Under the pieces are notes generated by a model that made no database searches, was not told the origin of the DNA, and saw only the letters and a list, made by a program, of their open reading frames with translations. Source: Actinopolyspora lacussalsi subsp. righensis (GTDB lineage: Bacteria > Actinomycetota > Actinomycetes > Mycobacteriales > Pseudonocardiaceae). From it: a stretch of 64,000 nucleotides of DNA. How positions within the stretch are numbered: position 1 is the stretch's first letter; each line of letters starts with the position of its first letter. The stretch lies in contig NZ_FPAT01000002.1 in assembly GCF_900116555.1 (NCBI RefSeq), forward strand, positions 310,001-374,000, written 5' to 3'. The position numbers and the translations under genes were made by a program. Positions 34,436 to 43,583 of this stretch are shown here, one piece after another.

Positions 34436-35848
34436 GTGCCGAAGGAAGAGCTGAAGTCGTTGGCTCGCAAGCTGCTGTCGACGCTGTGGTTCCCGATGTT
34501 CTTCGTCGTCGGGTTCATGGTGTTCTACCTGATCCCGTTCCACGCGCCCGCACCGCACAACGTGCCGGTAGCCGTGGTCGGTGAGCAGGCCGCGGCCGGT
34601 ATCGAGATCTCGTTCGACAGCTCGGTTCCGGACGGTTACGACATATCCGCCGTATCCAGTGAACAGGCCGCGCGACAGGCGGTACTGGACCGGGATGTGG
34701 TCGCCGCCTACGACCCGGCCGACGGCGAGATGTTCTACGCCAGTGCCAACGGCAGGATGGCCGTGCAGATGCTGCGGCAGTCCTTCGCCCCGGTGGCTGC
34801 CCAGGCGGGACAGCAGCTGAGCACGACCGATCTGGCCGCCACCGCTCCCGGGGACGTGATGGGGACCGGGCTGTTCTACTGCCTGATGGCCCTGAACATC
34901 GCCCCCTACGTGGTGGTGATGATGCTGCTGCGGGCACAGTTGACCGCCCGGCAGAAACTGGGATCGATGGTCGGCTTCGGGGTGGTCTCGACACTGATCT
35001 GCTACTTCACCGCGCTCTCGCTGGACGTCATCTACAACGACCCGTTGCTGCTGCTGGTCGGCTTCCTGCTCACGCAGGGAATCGCATGGACCGCCTACGG
35101 GTTGGTGCCGATCGTCAAGCAGTTCATACCCGGCGTGGCCATCGGGCTCTTCGTGCTGCTGAGCCTGCCCTCCAGCGGCGGTGCGATCCCGCTGCACTTC
35201 GTGCACCCGATCTTCCAGTTCCTGCACCACATCATGCCGCTGGGCAATGCCGTGGACGCGATGCGCGGCGTTCTCTACTTCGACGGTGCCGGGGCGGTGC
35301 GGGGCACGCTCGTGCTGTGCGCCTGGGTAGTGCTCGGTGTGGCGTTGGTCGTGTTCAATCATTTCCACGCCGAGCGGCTCGCGGCGCGGGCCACCGAGCA
35401 GCAGGCCTCCGAGCAGCGGGATGACGAGCGGCGGGAGCGGTCCGGTGAGTCGGCCGGGCGTATCTCCGGCGAGGAGCACGAGCACGAGAGCGGTGTCACC
35501 GTCGACCCGGCTTTGGAGGCTCCCGTACCGGCGCACCACCGCACACTCGCCGGCTCGGTGACCGACGGTTCCGGGGCTGCCGTGCCGGGCGCCAGTGTCA
35601 CCGTGACGGATGGACGTGGTGTCCAGATCGCGAGGATGCTGACCTCCCCGGAAGGGGAGTACCGGGTACACGAGCTTCCCGCGGAGTCGGTCACAGTGGT
35701 GGCCTCCGCCGCGGGGCTGGAACCCGCCGTGGACAGGCTGCGAGCTCGTCAGGGGCGTGTCGAGCGGTGCGACTTCCTGCTGGACGGCGAATCCGTCAGT
35801 CGCAGCGTCCGGCCGGTCGGTGCGAGCGGTGCCGGGGTTGGTTCCTGA
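34436..35848 (+). CDS. YhgE/Pip-like ABC-2 permease with C-terminal carboxypeptidase-regulatory-like domain
   Basis: 470 aa from GTG 34436 (GAGGAG 6 bases upstream). One N-terminal helix (STLWFPMFFVVGFMVFYLIPF), a large extracytoplasmic loop, then five helices up to about residue 305 match YhgE/Pip ABC-2-like membrane proteins. A charged linker leads to about 85 residues, LAGSVTDGSGAAVPGASVTV then SPEGEYRVHELPAESVTVVA, which is the beta-sandwich CarboxypepD_reg fold. This tail on a permease is unusual. It is divergent from a TetR gene, so inducible export or envelope function is likely. Confidence 0.75.
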   Translation: MPKEELKSLARKLLSTLWFPMFFVVGFMVFYLIPFHAPAPHNVPVAVVGEQAAAGIEISFDSSVPDGYDISAVSSEQAARQAVLDRDVVAAYDPADGEMFYASANGRMAVQMLRQSFAPVAAQAGQQLSTTDLAATAPGDVMGTGLFYCLMALNIAPYVVVMMLLRAQLTARQKLGSMVGFGVVSTLICYFTALSLDVIYNDPLLLLVGFLLTQGIAWTAYGLVPIVKQFIPGVAIGLFVLLSLPSSGGAIPLHFVHPIFQFLHHIMPLGNAVDAMRGVLYFDGAGAVRGTLVLCAWVVLGVALVVFNHFHAERLAARATEQQASEQRDDERRERSGESAGRISGEEHEHESGVTVDPALEAPVPAHHRTLAGSVTDGSGAAVPGASVTVTDGRGVQIARMLTSPEGEYRVHELPAESVTVVASAAGLEPAVDRLRARQGRVERCDFLLDGESVSRSVRPVGASGAGVGS

Positions 35849-35898
35849 GCGCCGACCTGGCGTCCGCTCGATGACGGGCATCCGGCCGCGCCGGTTGC

Positions 35899-35916
35899 TG
35901 AGTGAGTACTCACTCA
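35899..35916. promoter_or_regulatory. TetR operator, perfect palindrome
   Basis: TGAGTGAGTACTCACTCA is a perfect 18-bp palindrome ending 13 bases before the TetR start at 35930. TGAGTGA-type sites are common operators of TetR repressors of drug transporters. It probably autoregulates the TetR-DrrAB-MGT cassette. Confidence 0.75.
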
Positions 35917-35929
35917 TTATGATGGGGGT

Positions 35930-36550
35930 GTGAGCGCACAGGAGTCCCGCCGCCGTGCTCCGGCGATGAGTTCGGAACAGCGGCGAACCGAAATCGTCCG
36001 GGCCACGTTGCCCCTGCTCGCCGAGCAGGGCGCGAACGTGACCACCCGGGCCATCGCCCAGGCGGCGGATGTGGCGGAAGGGACGGTCTTCCGGGTCTTC
36101 ACGGACAAGGGTGAGCTGCTCCGTGCCTGTCTCGCGGAGGCGTTCCGCACCGACGAGCTGTGTGCTCGAATAAGGGAGATATCAACGACCCAGTCCATCG
36201 ACGCCAGACTGACCGAAGGGGCGGCGCTGGTGCTCGACCACTTCGACAGGCTGGGTGAGCTGAAGCGCAATCTGGCCGCCTCCGACTACGATCTGCACCA
36301 CCGCGAGACCCACGATGCGAAGCAGGCCGCGCGGCACGAGCCGCCACGTTTCGTGCTCGAACTGACCGATGCCTTCGCCGCGCTGATAGCTCCCGACGAG
36401 CAACGGCTGCGGGTCCCCGTCGAAGACGTCGCGGCCATGTTGCTCGGCCTGTTGCTGAGCGCGCGGTTCGTCGGAAACTCCGACGACGAGGCGCGCGCCA
36501 AACTGGCCCCGCGCATCGATGTGCTGCTGCGCGGTGCGCTGGCGGCCTAG
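35930..36550 (+). CDS. TetR family regulator of a DrrAB-type exporter
   Basis: 206 aa from GTG 35930. Helix-turn-helix: EIVRATLPLLAEQGANVTTRAIAQAADVAEGTVFRVFTDKGELL. It is followed 57 bases later by an ABC ATPase gene and then a permease and a glycosyltransferase on the same strand. The perfect palindrome upstream indicates self-repression relieved by a drug-like ligand. Confidence 0.88.
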   Translation: MSAQESRRRAPAMSSEQRRTEIVRATLPLLAEQGANVTTRAIAQAADVAEGTVFRVFTDKGELLRACLAEAFRTDELCARIREISTTQSIDARLTEGAALVLDHFDRLGELKRNLAASDYDLHHRETHDAKQAARHEPPRFVLELTDAFAALIAPDEQRLRVPVEDVAAMLLGLLLSARFVGNSDDEARAKLAPRIDVLLRGALAA

Positions 36551-36607
36551 CGCCCCCGAGATCTCAAGCCCCGATATCGACCGGCCCGAACCGGTGAGAG
36601 GGAAACA

Positions 36608-37555
36608 ATGGCAAGACCGCCCATCGAGGTCGAAAACGTAACCAAGGACTTCGGAAAGTTCAAGGCTCTCGACGACGTGAGCCTGCGAGTTCCCCAGGGC
36701 AACGTCCTGGGGCTGCTGGGGCACAACGGCGCGGGCAAGACCACGCTGGTCAACATCCTCAGCACCCTGTTACCACCGACCACCGGAACGGCACGCGTCG
36801 CGGGCTACGACGTCGTGCGGCAGAGCAGGCAGGTCTGCGCCCGCATCGGGTTGACCGGCCAGTTCGCCGCCGTCGACGAGCAGTTGTCCGGACTGGACAA
36901 TCTGGTGCTGATCGCCAGGCTCCTGGGAGCGACCAAACGCGCCGCCAAGCAGCGGGCGGAGGAGCTGCTGACCCTGTTCGAGCTGACCGAGGCGGCCAAG
37001 CGGCCCGCCCGGACGTACTCCGGCGGTATGCGGCGCAGGTTGGACCTGGCGGCCAGCCTCGTCGGTCATCCGGACGTGATCTTCCTCGACGAGCCGACCA
37101 CCGGGCTGGACCCGACCAGCCGGATGGGGCTGTGGCAGATCGTGGAGAACCTGGTCGACGACGGCACCACGGTGCTGCTGACCACGCAGTACCTCGACGA
37201 GGCCGACCGGCTCGCCGACTCCATCACCGTGCTCTCCAGCGGCAAGGTCGTCGCTTCCGGAACAGCCGAGGAGCTGAAGGCCGAGGTGGGGCAGCGGACC
37301 GCCACCGCCACGCTCGCCGACGCCGCCGATTCCGCTCGTGCCCTCGAAGCGCTCGGCCGTGCCGGGCTCAGCCCGGTGCACGACGAACAGCGCAACGCCA
37401 TCACCGCCCCGGTCAACGCCTCGCACGAACTCGCGGTCGTGGTCCGCGCGTTGGACGAGGCCGGAATCGAGGTCAGCGGACTCGGCCTCGGCGAGCCCAC
37501 GCTGGACGACGTCTACCTGAACCTTGCCCACCACTCCGCCGAACCGGCCGCCTGA
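36608..37555 (+). CDS. daunorubicin-resistance-type ABC ATPase (DrrA family)
   Basis: 315 aa. Walker A GHNGAGKTTLVNIL, signature TYSGGMRRRLDLAASL, Walker B VIFLDEPTTGLDPTSR, H-loop TTQYLDEADRLAD (Gln replaces the more common His) and the DrrA-type C-terminal end LGEPTLDDVYLNLAHH. GAGAGGGAAACA precedes the ATG. With the next gene it forms an exporter for a hydrophobic drug or metabolite; the substrate is unknown. Confidence 0.88.
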   Translation: MARPPIEVENVTKDFGKFKALDDVSLRVPQGNVLGLLGHNGAGKTTLVNILSTLLPPTTGTARVAGYDVVRQSRQVCARIGLTGQFAAVDEQLSGLDNLVLIARLLGATKRAAKQRAEELLTLFELTEAAKRPARTYSGGMRRRLDLAASLVGHPDVIFLDEPTTGLDPTSRMGLWQIVENLVDDGTTVLLTTQYLDEADRLADSITVLSSGKVVASGTAEELKAEVGQRTATATLADAADSARALEALGRAGLSPVHDEQRNAITAPVNASHELAVVVRALDEAGIEVSGLGLGEPTLDDVYLNLAHHSAEPAA

Positions 37556-37571
37556 GCGACGGGAAGTCCAG

Positions 37572-38408
37572 ATGACCAGTACACTCACCGCTCCGCGAAC
37601 CGGAGCGCAACAGTCCGCGCCGGACCGCACCAACTGGCACGGCGCCGGGGTGTGGACCCAGATCGTGGTTCTGACCGGCAGATCCTTACGCGCGGTTCTG
37701 AAAGATCCCCGAATAGTCGTCTTCAGCCTGCTGCAGCCGCTGATCATGCTGACACTGTTCAGCCAGGTCTTCGGCAAGGCGTTGATGTCGAGCATCCAGA
37801 CCGGTAGCTACATCAACTACCTGATGCCCGCCATCCTGGTCACCACCGGTATCGGTGCCTCGCTGCAGTCCGGGGTGGGGCTGATCACCGACATGAAGAA
37901 CGGTGTGCTCGGCAGATTCCGTTCACTGCCCATCCGGATGGGCTCGGTGCTGCTGGCACGCAGCCTCGCCGACCTGTTCCGGACGGCGGTGCAACTGGTG
38001 ATCCTGCTGGGGGCCGCCGCCGTGCTGTTCGGTTTCTCCCCGAAGGGCGGATTTCTCGGCACCTTCAGCGCGTGGTTGCTCGCGCTGCTGGTGAGCTGGT
38101 CGTTGACCTGGGTCTTCCTCGCGATCGCCTCGTGGGTCCGCAAGGAGGAGGTCATGCAGAGCGTCGGCTTCCTGGCCATGTTCCCGCTGATGTTCGCGTC
38201 CAGCGCGTTCGTCCCGCTGGACGCGCTGCCCGACTGGTTGAGCATCGTCGCGCGCATCAACCCGCTGACCTACGCGGTCGACGCTTCCCGGGACCTGTCG
38301 CTGGCGATGCCGGTGGGAACCGGTGTGCTGTCCGCAGTGGGTACCAGCGCGGTGCTGCTGGTGGTCGGTGCCTTCTTCGCGGTGAAGGGGTTCCGCCGCC
38401 CGCTGTGA
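37572..38408 (+). CDS. ABC-2 type permease (DrrB family)
   Basis: 278 aa with six helices; INYLMPAILVTTGIGASLQSGVGLITDMKNGVLGRFRSLPI is the ABC-2 signature. DWLSIVARINPLTYAVDASRDL matches the conserved C-terminal loop. It starts 16 bases after the ATPase stop, and its own stop overlaps the glycosyltransferase start (GTGA), so export and glycosylation are translated together. Confidence 0.87.
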   Translation: MTSTLTAPRTGAQQSAPDRTNWHGAGVWTQIVVLTGRSLRAVLKDPRIVVFSLLQPLIMLTLFSQVFGKALMSSIQTGSYINYLMPAILVTTGIGASLQSGVGLITDMKNGVLGRFRSLPIRMGSVLLARSLADLFRTAVQLVILLGAAAVLFGFSPKGGFLGTFSAWLLALLVSWSLTWVFLAIASWVRKEEVMQSVGFLAMFPLMFASSAFVPLDALPDWLSIVARINPLTYAVDASRDLSLAMPVGTGVLSAVGTSAVLLVVGAFFAVKGFRRPL

Positions 38409-39640
38409 CACTCCGAACCACACGCGACGAAGCGAGCAGGCACTTCGCGTTCGTCGGTCTCCCCGCGCCCGGACACGTCAATCCGACGCTCGCGCTGGTG
38501 GAGGAGCTGGTCGGACGTGGCCACCGGGTCAGCTATGTGACCGGCCCCGAAGCGGTGCCCGCCGTTCGAGCGGCGGGTGCCGAGCCCGTCTCGGTCTCGC
38601 TGCGGCTACCCGACCCGCCGCCGACCGACGCCTCGACGGCGCCGGTGGCGGCGGTGTCGCGAATGGAGCGTTTCCTCGCCGACGTGCGGCAGAGCTTCCC
38701 GGCAATGCTGGAGCGGTTCGACGGGGACGTTCCCGACGTGGTGTGCTCCGACGCCGCCACTTCGATCGGACGCATGCTCGCCGAGAAGCTCCGGGTCGTC
38801 CACACCGCGCTGCTGCCCGGTTTCGCGAGCAACGAACGGTTCTCACTGCGCGACCTGTTCACCGAGCAGCTGCCGAGCGCGTTCGATCCGAACAATCCCT
38901 TACTGCGTGACTTCGGGCAACGCATGCGGGCGTTCGCCGAGCGCTACGGGGTGAGCTTCGACTTCCACTCGATGATGTCCGACGCCGGTGATCCGCTGAA
39001 CCTCGTCTTCCTCCCCAAGGAGTTCCAGATCGAGGCGGACGGCTTCGACGAGCGGTTCGTCTTCCTCGGCCCCATGATCGGAGATCGTGCGGCGAGGGAA
39101 CGGTGGCGGCCCGCCGATCCGGACAAGCCCCTGCTGTTCGTCTCGCTGGGGACTCTCGGCCACGAACGGGTGGATTTCTACCGCAGGTGCCTCGAAGCCT
39201 TCGGGGACGGTACCTGGCAGGTGGCGATGTCCATCGGTGATCGCGTCGATCCGGCCGAGCTGGGAGAAGTACCCGACAACTTCGAGGTGCGGCCCGGTTT
39301 TCCGCAGACCGCGGTGCTGCGTGCGTCCAACGTGTTTCTGACGCACGCCGGGATGAACTCCACGATGGAGGCGCTGTACTACGGAGTTCCCATGGTGACC
39401 GTCCCGCGGCTGCTCGAGCAGGAGCTCAACGCCGAGCGCGTGACGCGGCTGGACGCGGGCCGTCGGCTCGATCCGAACGCCTCGCCCCGACTGCTCCGCG
39501 AAACGGTCGACGAGGTCGCCGGGGACGACACCGTGCTGGTGGGAGTGCGTGGGTTGCGTGCCCTGGTGCGCGGTTACGGCGGTGCCGCGGCCGGTGCCGA
39601 CGCGTTGCGGGACCTGCTCGCGGAGCGGGACTCCGGCTGA
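38405..39640 (+). CDS. macrolide-type UDP-glycosyltransferase (MGT family, GT1)
   Basis: 411 aa from GTG 38405. FVGLPAPGHVNPTLALVEELVGRGHRVSYVTG is the acceptor-domain start of MGT enzymes, and FLTHAGMNSTMEALYYGVPMVTVP is the sugar-nucleotide motif with the conserved His and Glu. Family members such as OleD add glucose to macrolides and phenolics and inactivate them. The position after TetR and DrrAB suggests a resistance or self-protection unit; no polyketide genes are in the window. Confidence 0.83.
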   Translation: MTLRTTRDEASRHFAFVGLPAPGHVNPTLALVEELVGRGHRVSYVTGPEAVPAVRAAGAEPVSVSLRLPDPPPTDASTAPVAAVSRMERFLADVRQSFPAMLERFDGDVPDVVCSDAATSIGRMLAEKLRVVHTALLPGFASNERFSLRDLFTEQLPSAFDPNNPLLRDFGQRMRAFAERYGVSFDFHSMMSDAGDPLNLVFLPKEFQIEADGFDERFVFLGPMIGDRAARERWRPADPDKPLLFVSLGTLGHERVDFYRRCLEAFGDGTWQVAMSIGDRVDPAELGEVPDNFEVRPGFPQTAVLRASNVFLTHAGMNSTMEALYYGVPMVTVPRLLEQELNAERVTRLDAGRRLDPNASPRLLRETVDEVAGDDTVLVGVRGLRALVRGYGGAAAGADALRDLLAERDSG

Positions 39641-39651
39641 GGCCGGAACGT

Positions 39652-39689
39652 GAGCACCCGCCCGGAACTGGCGCTCCGAGCGGGTGCTC
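39652..39689. terminator. bidirectional terminator hairpin
   Basis: GAGCACCCGC (39652-39661) pairs with GCGGGTGCTC (39680-39689), 10-bp perfect arms, between the convergent glycosyltransferase and glucanase genes. Confidence 0.7.
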
Positions 39690-39721
39690 GATCCGTCTTC
39701 ACGGTTATCGGAACGGCTGCC

Positions 39722-40885
39722 TCACATCGGGGTGAGCGTCAGCGTGGCGGAACTCGCCCGCGTGTCCTGGATGTAGGACGCGAAACCGGCCACGTCGTCG
39801 AAGGCGAAGCCGTACGCCTTGCCGTCGACCGTGTTGGCGTGCATCGCCTTCGCGTAGTGGTTCGTCACCGAGTGGTTGTAGAAGTCCGCCGGATCAGCGG
39901 CGGGCTGCGAGGTGACGCTGTGCAGGTTGGACCGGTTGAGCCCGGCGGCCAGGATCGCCGCCACCGGACCTCTCGGGGCCGCACCCGCCGCGAGCGCACC
40001 GTCGCAGAACAGCACGTCACGGGTGCTCGGCCGGTCGAACGCCCCGACATCGCCGTCGAAGACGAACCGGTCACCGGAGACCGAGCCGTGGTAGACACCG
40101 GTGCCGATGTCCACGGTCATCGTGCTCGAACGGTACTTCTCCCACACCTGGTCGATGTAGGAGTCGAAGTAGGTGCCGGAGAAGTTGCCCAGGTCGAGTG
40201 CGTGGCCGGGAGCGACGATCCGGTAGTCGCCCTGCCGCAGGTTCTCGAAACCGGGGGTGGAGGTGACGCTGGAGAAGATCCGATCGCGGCCACCCGCTTC
40301 GAGCGTCCCGGTGGTCTGGTCCGAGGCACCCACCAGCCGGATGGAGGAGGGCACGCTGAACATGTCCACCATCGTGGTGTTGCAGTACATGCCGGTGTCG
40401 TTGAGCGTGAACTCGAAGGTGTCGTGCAGCACCGTGTTGCTCGGATCGCTGGGCACCCAGCCCGCCGGGTACTGCAGCGCCGGTTGGCCGGTGCCGCTCT
40501 CGACCACCTTGAACTTGAGCTCGCCGCCCAGTGCGAAATAGATGCGTCCCGACATGGCGGGCAGATTGATCGTGGTGTCGCCGCTGTTGTTCAGCGGAAT
40601 TCCGTAGTGGGCGTAACCGTCCGAACCGTTGTCGGAGAACGAGATCGGCACTCTCCGGCCGTCGGGGGTCACCCGAACCTGCTGGCCCGACTGGTCGACT
40701 CCGACGATGTAGAGCGAGATCGAGGTGTTGGCGAAGTCGCCGGTGTGGTTGGCGATCGTCAGTGGCAGCGGCACGGCGGCGGCGGTGGTTCGTGGCCGTG
40801 CCGCCGCGATGGCGCCGCTGCCCAGTACCGGTGCCGCCAGCGCCGCAGTGGAAAGTCCCCCCAGGAATGTTCTCCTGCTGAACAA
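39722..40885 (-). CDS. secreted GH64 beta-1,3-glucanase
   Basis: 387 aa from a TTG start at 40883-40885: AAAGGAGG lies 4 bases upstream and no other start gives the signal peptide. The N-terminus SRRTFLGGLSTAALAAP is a twin-arginine signal (SRRTF). The mature part has the thaumatin-like fold of glycoside hydrolase family 64, with GRIYFALGGELKF, VDMFSVPSSIRLVG, DQVWEKYRS and VFCDGAL-type segments (DVLFCDGALAAG). GH64 enzymes cut laminarin and fungal beta-1,3-glucan, usually releasing laminaripentaose. Exported folded by Tat. Confidence 0.85.
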   Translation of the reverse strand: MFSRRTFLGGLSTAALAAPVLGSGAIAAARPRTTAAAVPLPLTIANHTGDFANTSISLYIVGVDQSGQQVRVTPDGRRVPISFSDNGSDGYAHYGIPLNNSGDTTINLPAMSGRIYFALGGELKFKVVESGTGQPALQYPAGWVPSDPSNTVLHDTFEFTLNDTGMYCNTTMVDMFSVPSSIRLVGASDQTTGTLEAGGRDRIFSSVTSTPGFENLRQGDYRIVAPGHALDLGNFSGTYFDSYIDQVWEKYRSSTMTVDIGTGVYHGSVSGDRFVFDGDVGAFDRPSTRDVLFCDGALAAGAAPRGPVAAILAAGLNRSNLHSVTSQPAADPADFYNHSVTNHYAKAMHANTVDGKAYGFAFDDVAGFASYIQDTRASSATLTLTPM

Positions 40886-41207
40886 GGTGCCTCCTTTGGT
40901 CGGGCCGCGGTAACGGCCCTCATGCGGTCCAGACCAGTGTGCTGCCGCCGGAACCGATCCAGCATTACGTCGATCCGGCGCTGTCGATGGCACGTCCGGC
41001 AGAGGCGAAAAGTGCCACCCGAACGTTCCCGAGGGGCCAGTGGCCTCCGGCAGCTGCTGCTTTCCCCGAAAGTCGTGCCGTTCGGGTCCGCCGTCTCGGC
41101 GGCCAACCACGCCCGATCGTGGCGGAAGATTTCGCGGGGCGGCCATCCGGTCATCGCCTTCGACGCCGCTTCGCGATCATGCCCCCGGGGCCTTTCCTTG
41201 ACGCCGC

Positions 41208-41236
41208 GCGGCGATTTCGCGAGAAATCGACGCCGC
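41208..41236 (+). repeat. dispersed GCGA-loop hairpin repeat, copy 4
   Basis: GCGGCGATTTCGCGAGAAAT followed by CGACGCCGC. Arms GCGGCG/CGCCGC and ATTTC/GAAAT pair around GCGA, leaving CGA as a 3-base bulge on the right. It lies in the 539-bp divergent gap between glucanase and decarboxylase genes. Confidence 0.8.
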
Positions 41237-41290
41237 CGTCCGGTCGTGCTCCCCTGCTCCTGTCAGCGCAGTGTCAGCGTCGAATCAAGC

Positions 41291-41311
41291 CGCGTTGTTA
41301 AACACAACGCG
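41291..41311. promoter_or_regulatory. inverted repeat upstream of decarboxylase gene
   Basis: CGCGTTGT-TAAAC-ACAACGCG has perfect 8-bp arms and lies 113 bases upstream of the decarboxylase start. It could be a regulator site or a terminator; no downstream T tract is present, which favours an operator. The rest of the gap shows nothing more than repeat copy 4. Confidence 0.5.
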
Positions 41312-41424
41312 TAATCCCTGAATCGGAGGGTAGTACCGCATTCCTCCGTGTGGGGGCCCTCTCATCTGATCGCGTCCGGGACGGTCCAGCCGACGTTTCC
41401 CGCCCCGGACCGGAGGAAATCCGA

Positions 41425-43398
41425 ATGACACGTAACACGGTTCTGCTCGTGGCGGGCGAACGGCTGACCGGATTCTCGGAGCGGATCGATCGGCTCGTGG
41501 CGGAACTGGCCGAGCGAGGTCACGAGGTCCGCCTGTGGTATCCGACTTCGGAACCCACCTACGCCGGACAGCCGGTGGTGCGGCCGACGTTCTTCGACGC
41601 CCTGCGTGACTACGGGCGTTCCGGCGCCGAATCCTGGCACAGCCCGGCACACTCCGGTGGGCGTGCCTTCACCAGGACGGAGCTCGGTGCCGAGTTCGCC
41701 GACTACCTCGGCTCGGAGGTGCCACGCACCGATCTTTCGGTCTCGGTCCCGCGCTTCGGCTCGTTGCTGGACTCCACCGGACCGATCGGTGATGCCGAGC
41801 GAACCGCGGCGCGTGTTTTCGGGGCCGACGAGACGTTCTTCGTGCTGAACGGGAGTTCCGGAGCCAACCGCACCATCATGCACAGCTGCCTGGCCCGTGG
41901 GGACCGGGCGCTGCTCGACCGCAACTGCCACAAGTGCGTCTGCGACGGCGCCACGCTGACCGGAGCTCTGCCGGTTTACCTGCCCGCCCAACGCAACGGT
42001 TACGGCCTCAGCGGGCCGATTCCACCGGAGGCACTGCGGCGCCATGCTGTCTCGGGCGAGGCGGCGTACGCCGTAGTAACGAACTCCACCTACGACGGGA
42101 TCTGCTACGACACCACCCGAGTGGCCGAGCTGCTCGGCGATTCGGTCGACGACCTCCACTTCGACGAGGCGTGGTTCGCACACGCCGCGTTCCACCCGGT
42201 CTACCGCGATCGCTACGCCATGGCCCTCGCGGGCAAGGTCGGTGTGCCACGCGTGTACGCGGCGCAGTCGACTCACAAAATGCTCGCGGCGCTGTCCCAG
42301 AGCGCGATGATCCACGTCGGTGTTCCGGAGGGTGAGGCTCCGGACAGCCACCGCTTCAACCTCACCTACGCCATGCACGCCTCCACCTCACCGTCCTACC
42401 CCATGATCGCCGGACTCGACGTCGCCTCGGCCATGCTGGACGGCGGTTCCGGTTCCGCCATGCTGGACGAGGTGCTCGACGAGGCGATCGGTTTCCGCCA
42501 GGAAGTGGCCGGGTACGCCGCCGACTCCGCCGAGAGTGGGACGGGGTGGTTCTTCGGCGTGTGGCAGCCACCAACAGTGGAGGCTTCCGACTCCGGGCAG
42601 CTGGTTCCGCTGCACCGCGCCTCTCCGGAACTGTTGCGCTCCGAACCCCGGTGCTGGTCACTGGAACCGGGGGCCGAGTGGCACGGTTTCACCGAACTCG
42701 AAGAGGGTTACGCGCTGCTCGACCCCTGCAAGGTGACCCTGCTGTCTCCCGGCTGCGATCAACGGGGTCGGTTCGAGGAGATCGGACTGCCCGCCAAGAT
42801 CGTGGCGCGCTGTCTCGCCGAGCGAGGCATCGTCGTCGAGAAAACCGGGCACTACACGTTGCTGTTGCTGTTCACCCTGGGCACCACGGTCGAGAAACGA
42901 CAGCGTCTCTCCGGGGCGCTATGGGACGTCAAACTCGCCTACGACACCGATGCGCCGCTGTCCGAAGTGCTGCCCACTCTGGTGGACGAGCACCCCGAAC
43001 GCTACGGCGGCGAAACCCTGCGCGGACTGGCGCACGGGATGCACGAGCGGCTGCGGAGCCACGGGTTACCCGAACTGCTGGAACGGGCCTACACCAACCT
43101 GCCGCGCCGATCCCGCACCCCCGCCGACGCGCACGACGAGATCGTCCGCGGGCGTACCGCACAGGTACCGCTGGGGCGGTTGGACGGCCACATCGCCGCG
43201 AACATGGTGGTTCCCGTCCCACCCGGTGTCCCGATCCTGATGCCGGGTGAGGAGACCGGGGACTCCGAGGGCGACTTCCTGCGCTACCTGGCGGCACTGC
43301 GGGATTTCGACCGCGCCTTTCCCGGATTCGAGCACGACATCCACGGCATCGACCGCGACGATTCCGGCGAGTACCACGTCGACTGCCTCCTCCCGTAA
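41425..43398 (+). CDS. Orn/Lys/Arg decarboxylase family protein (PLP fold type I)
   Basis: 657 aa. RWHSPAHSGGRAFTRTELG-like opening (SPAHSGGRAF for the usual TPGHKGG), then FFVLNGSSGANRTIM, ALLDRNCHKCVCDGATLTGA, NSTYDGICYD, DDLHFDEAWFAHAAFHP and the PLP lysine in AAQSTHKMLAALSQSAMIHV follow the basic amino-acid decarboxylase order. A short N-terminal wing domain precedes it. GGAGG lies 8 bases before the ATG. It probably makes a diamine or agmatine; which amino acid is used cannot be told. Diamines are NIS siderophore substrates, but a link to the 27-31 kb genes is only speculation. Confidence 0.82.
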   Translation: MTRNTVLLVAGERLTGFSERIDRLVAELAERGHEVRLWYPTSEPTYAGQPVVRPTFFDALRDYGRSGAESWHSPAHSGGRAFTRTELGAEFADYLGSEVPRTDLSVSVPRFGSLLDSTGPIGDAERTAARVFGADETFFVLNGSSGANRTIMHSCLARGDRALLDRNCHKCVCDGATLTGALPVYLPAQRNGYGLSGPIPPEALRRHAVSGEAAYAVVTNSTYDGICYDTTRVAELLGDSVDDLHFDEAWFAHAAFHPVYRDRYAMALAGKVGVPRVYAAQSTHKMLAALSQSAMIHVGVPEGEAPDSHRFNLTYAMHASTSPSYPMIAGLDVASAMLDGGSGSAMLDEVLDEAIGFRQEVAGYAADSAESGTGWFFGVWQPPTVEASDSGQLVPLHRASPELLRSEPRCWSLEPGAEWHGFTELEEGYALLDPCKVTLLSPGCDQRGRFEEIGLPAKIVARCLAERGIVVEKTGHYTLLLLFTLGTTVEKRQRLSGALWDVKLAYDTDAPLSEVLPTLVDEHPERYGGETLRGLAHGMHERLRSHGLPELLERAYTNLPRRSRTPADAHDEIVRGRTAQVPLGRLDGHIAANMVVPVPPGVPILMPGEETGDSEGDFLRYLAALRDFDRAFPGFEHDIHGIDRDDSGEYHVDCLLP

Positions 43399-43404
43399 CC
43401 CGGC

Positions 43405-43433
43405 GCGGCGATTTCGCGAGAAATTGACGCCGC
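43405..43433 (+). repeat. dispersed GCGA-loop hairpin repeat, copy 5
   Basis: GCGGCGATTTCGCGAGAAAT followed by TGACGCCGC, starting only 6 bases after the decarboxylase stop, in a position where it could act as its 3' hairpin. The next 150 bases up to the F420-type enzyme gene hold nothing else recognisable. Confidence 0.8.
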
Positions 43434-43583
43434 CGTTCTCAACAGCTCGCGGGGCACGCGCCCTACTCGGAGATCGCCGCGCGGCGTGCTCCGGCGGCCG
43501 CGGCCGGCTGAAAGGCCGCCGCGCGAATCCGGCGCCACCCCGATCGGATGAGCCCTCCGGGCGGGTTTCACCGCACTGGGGAT

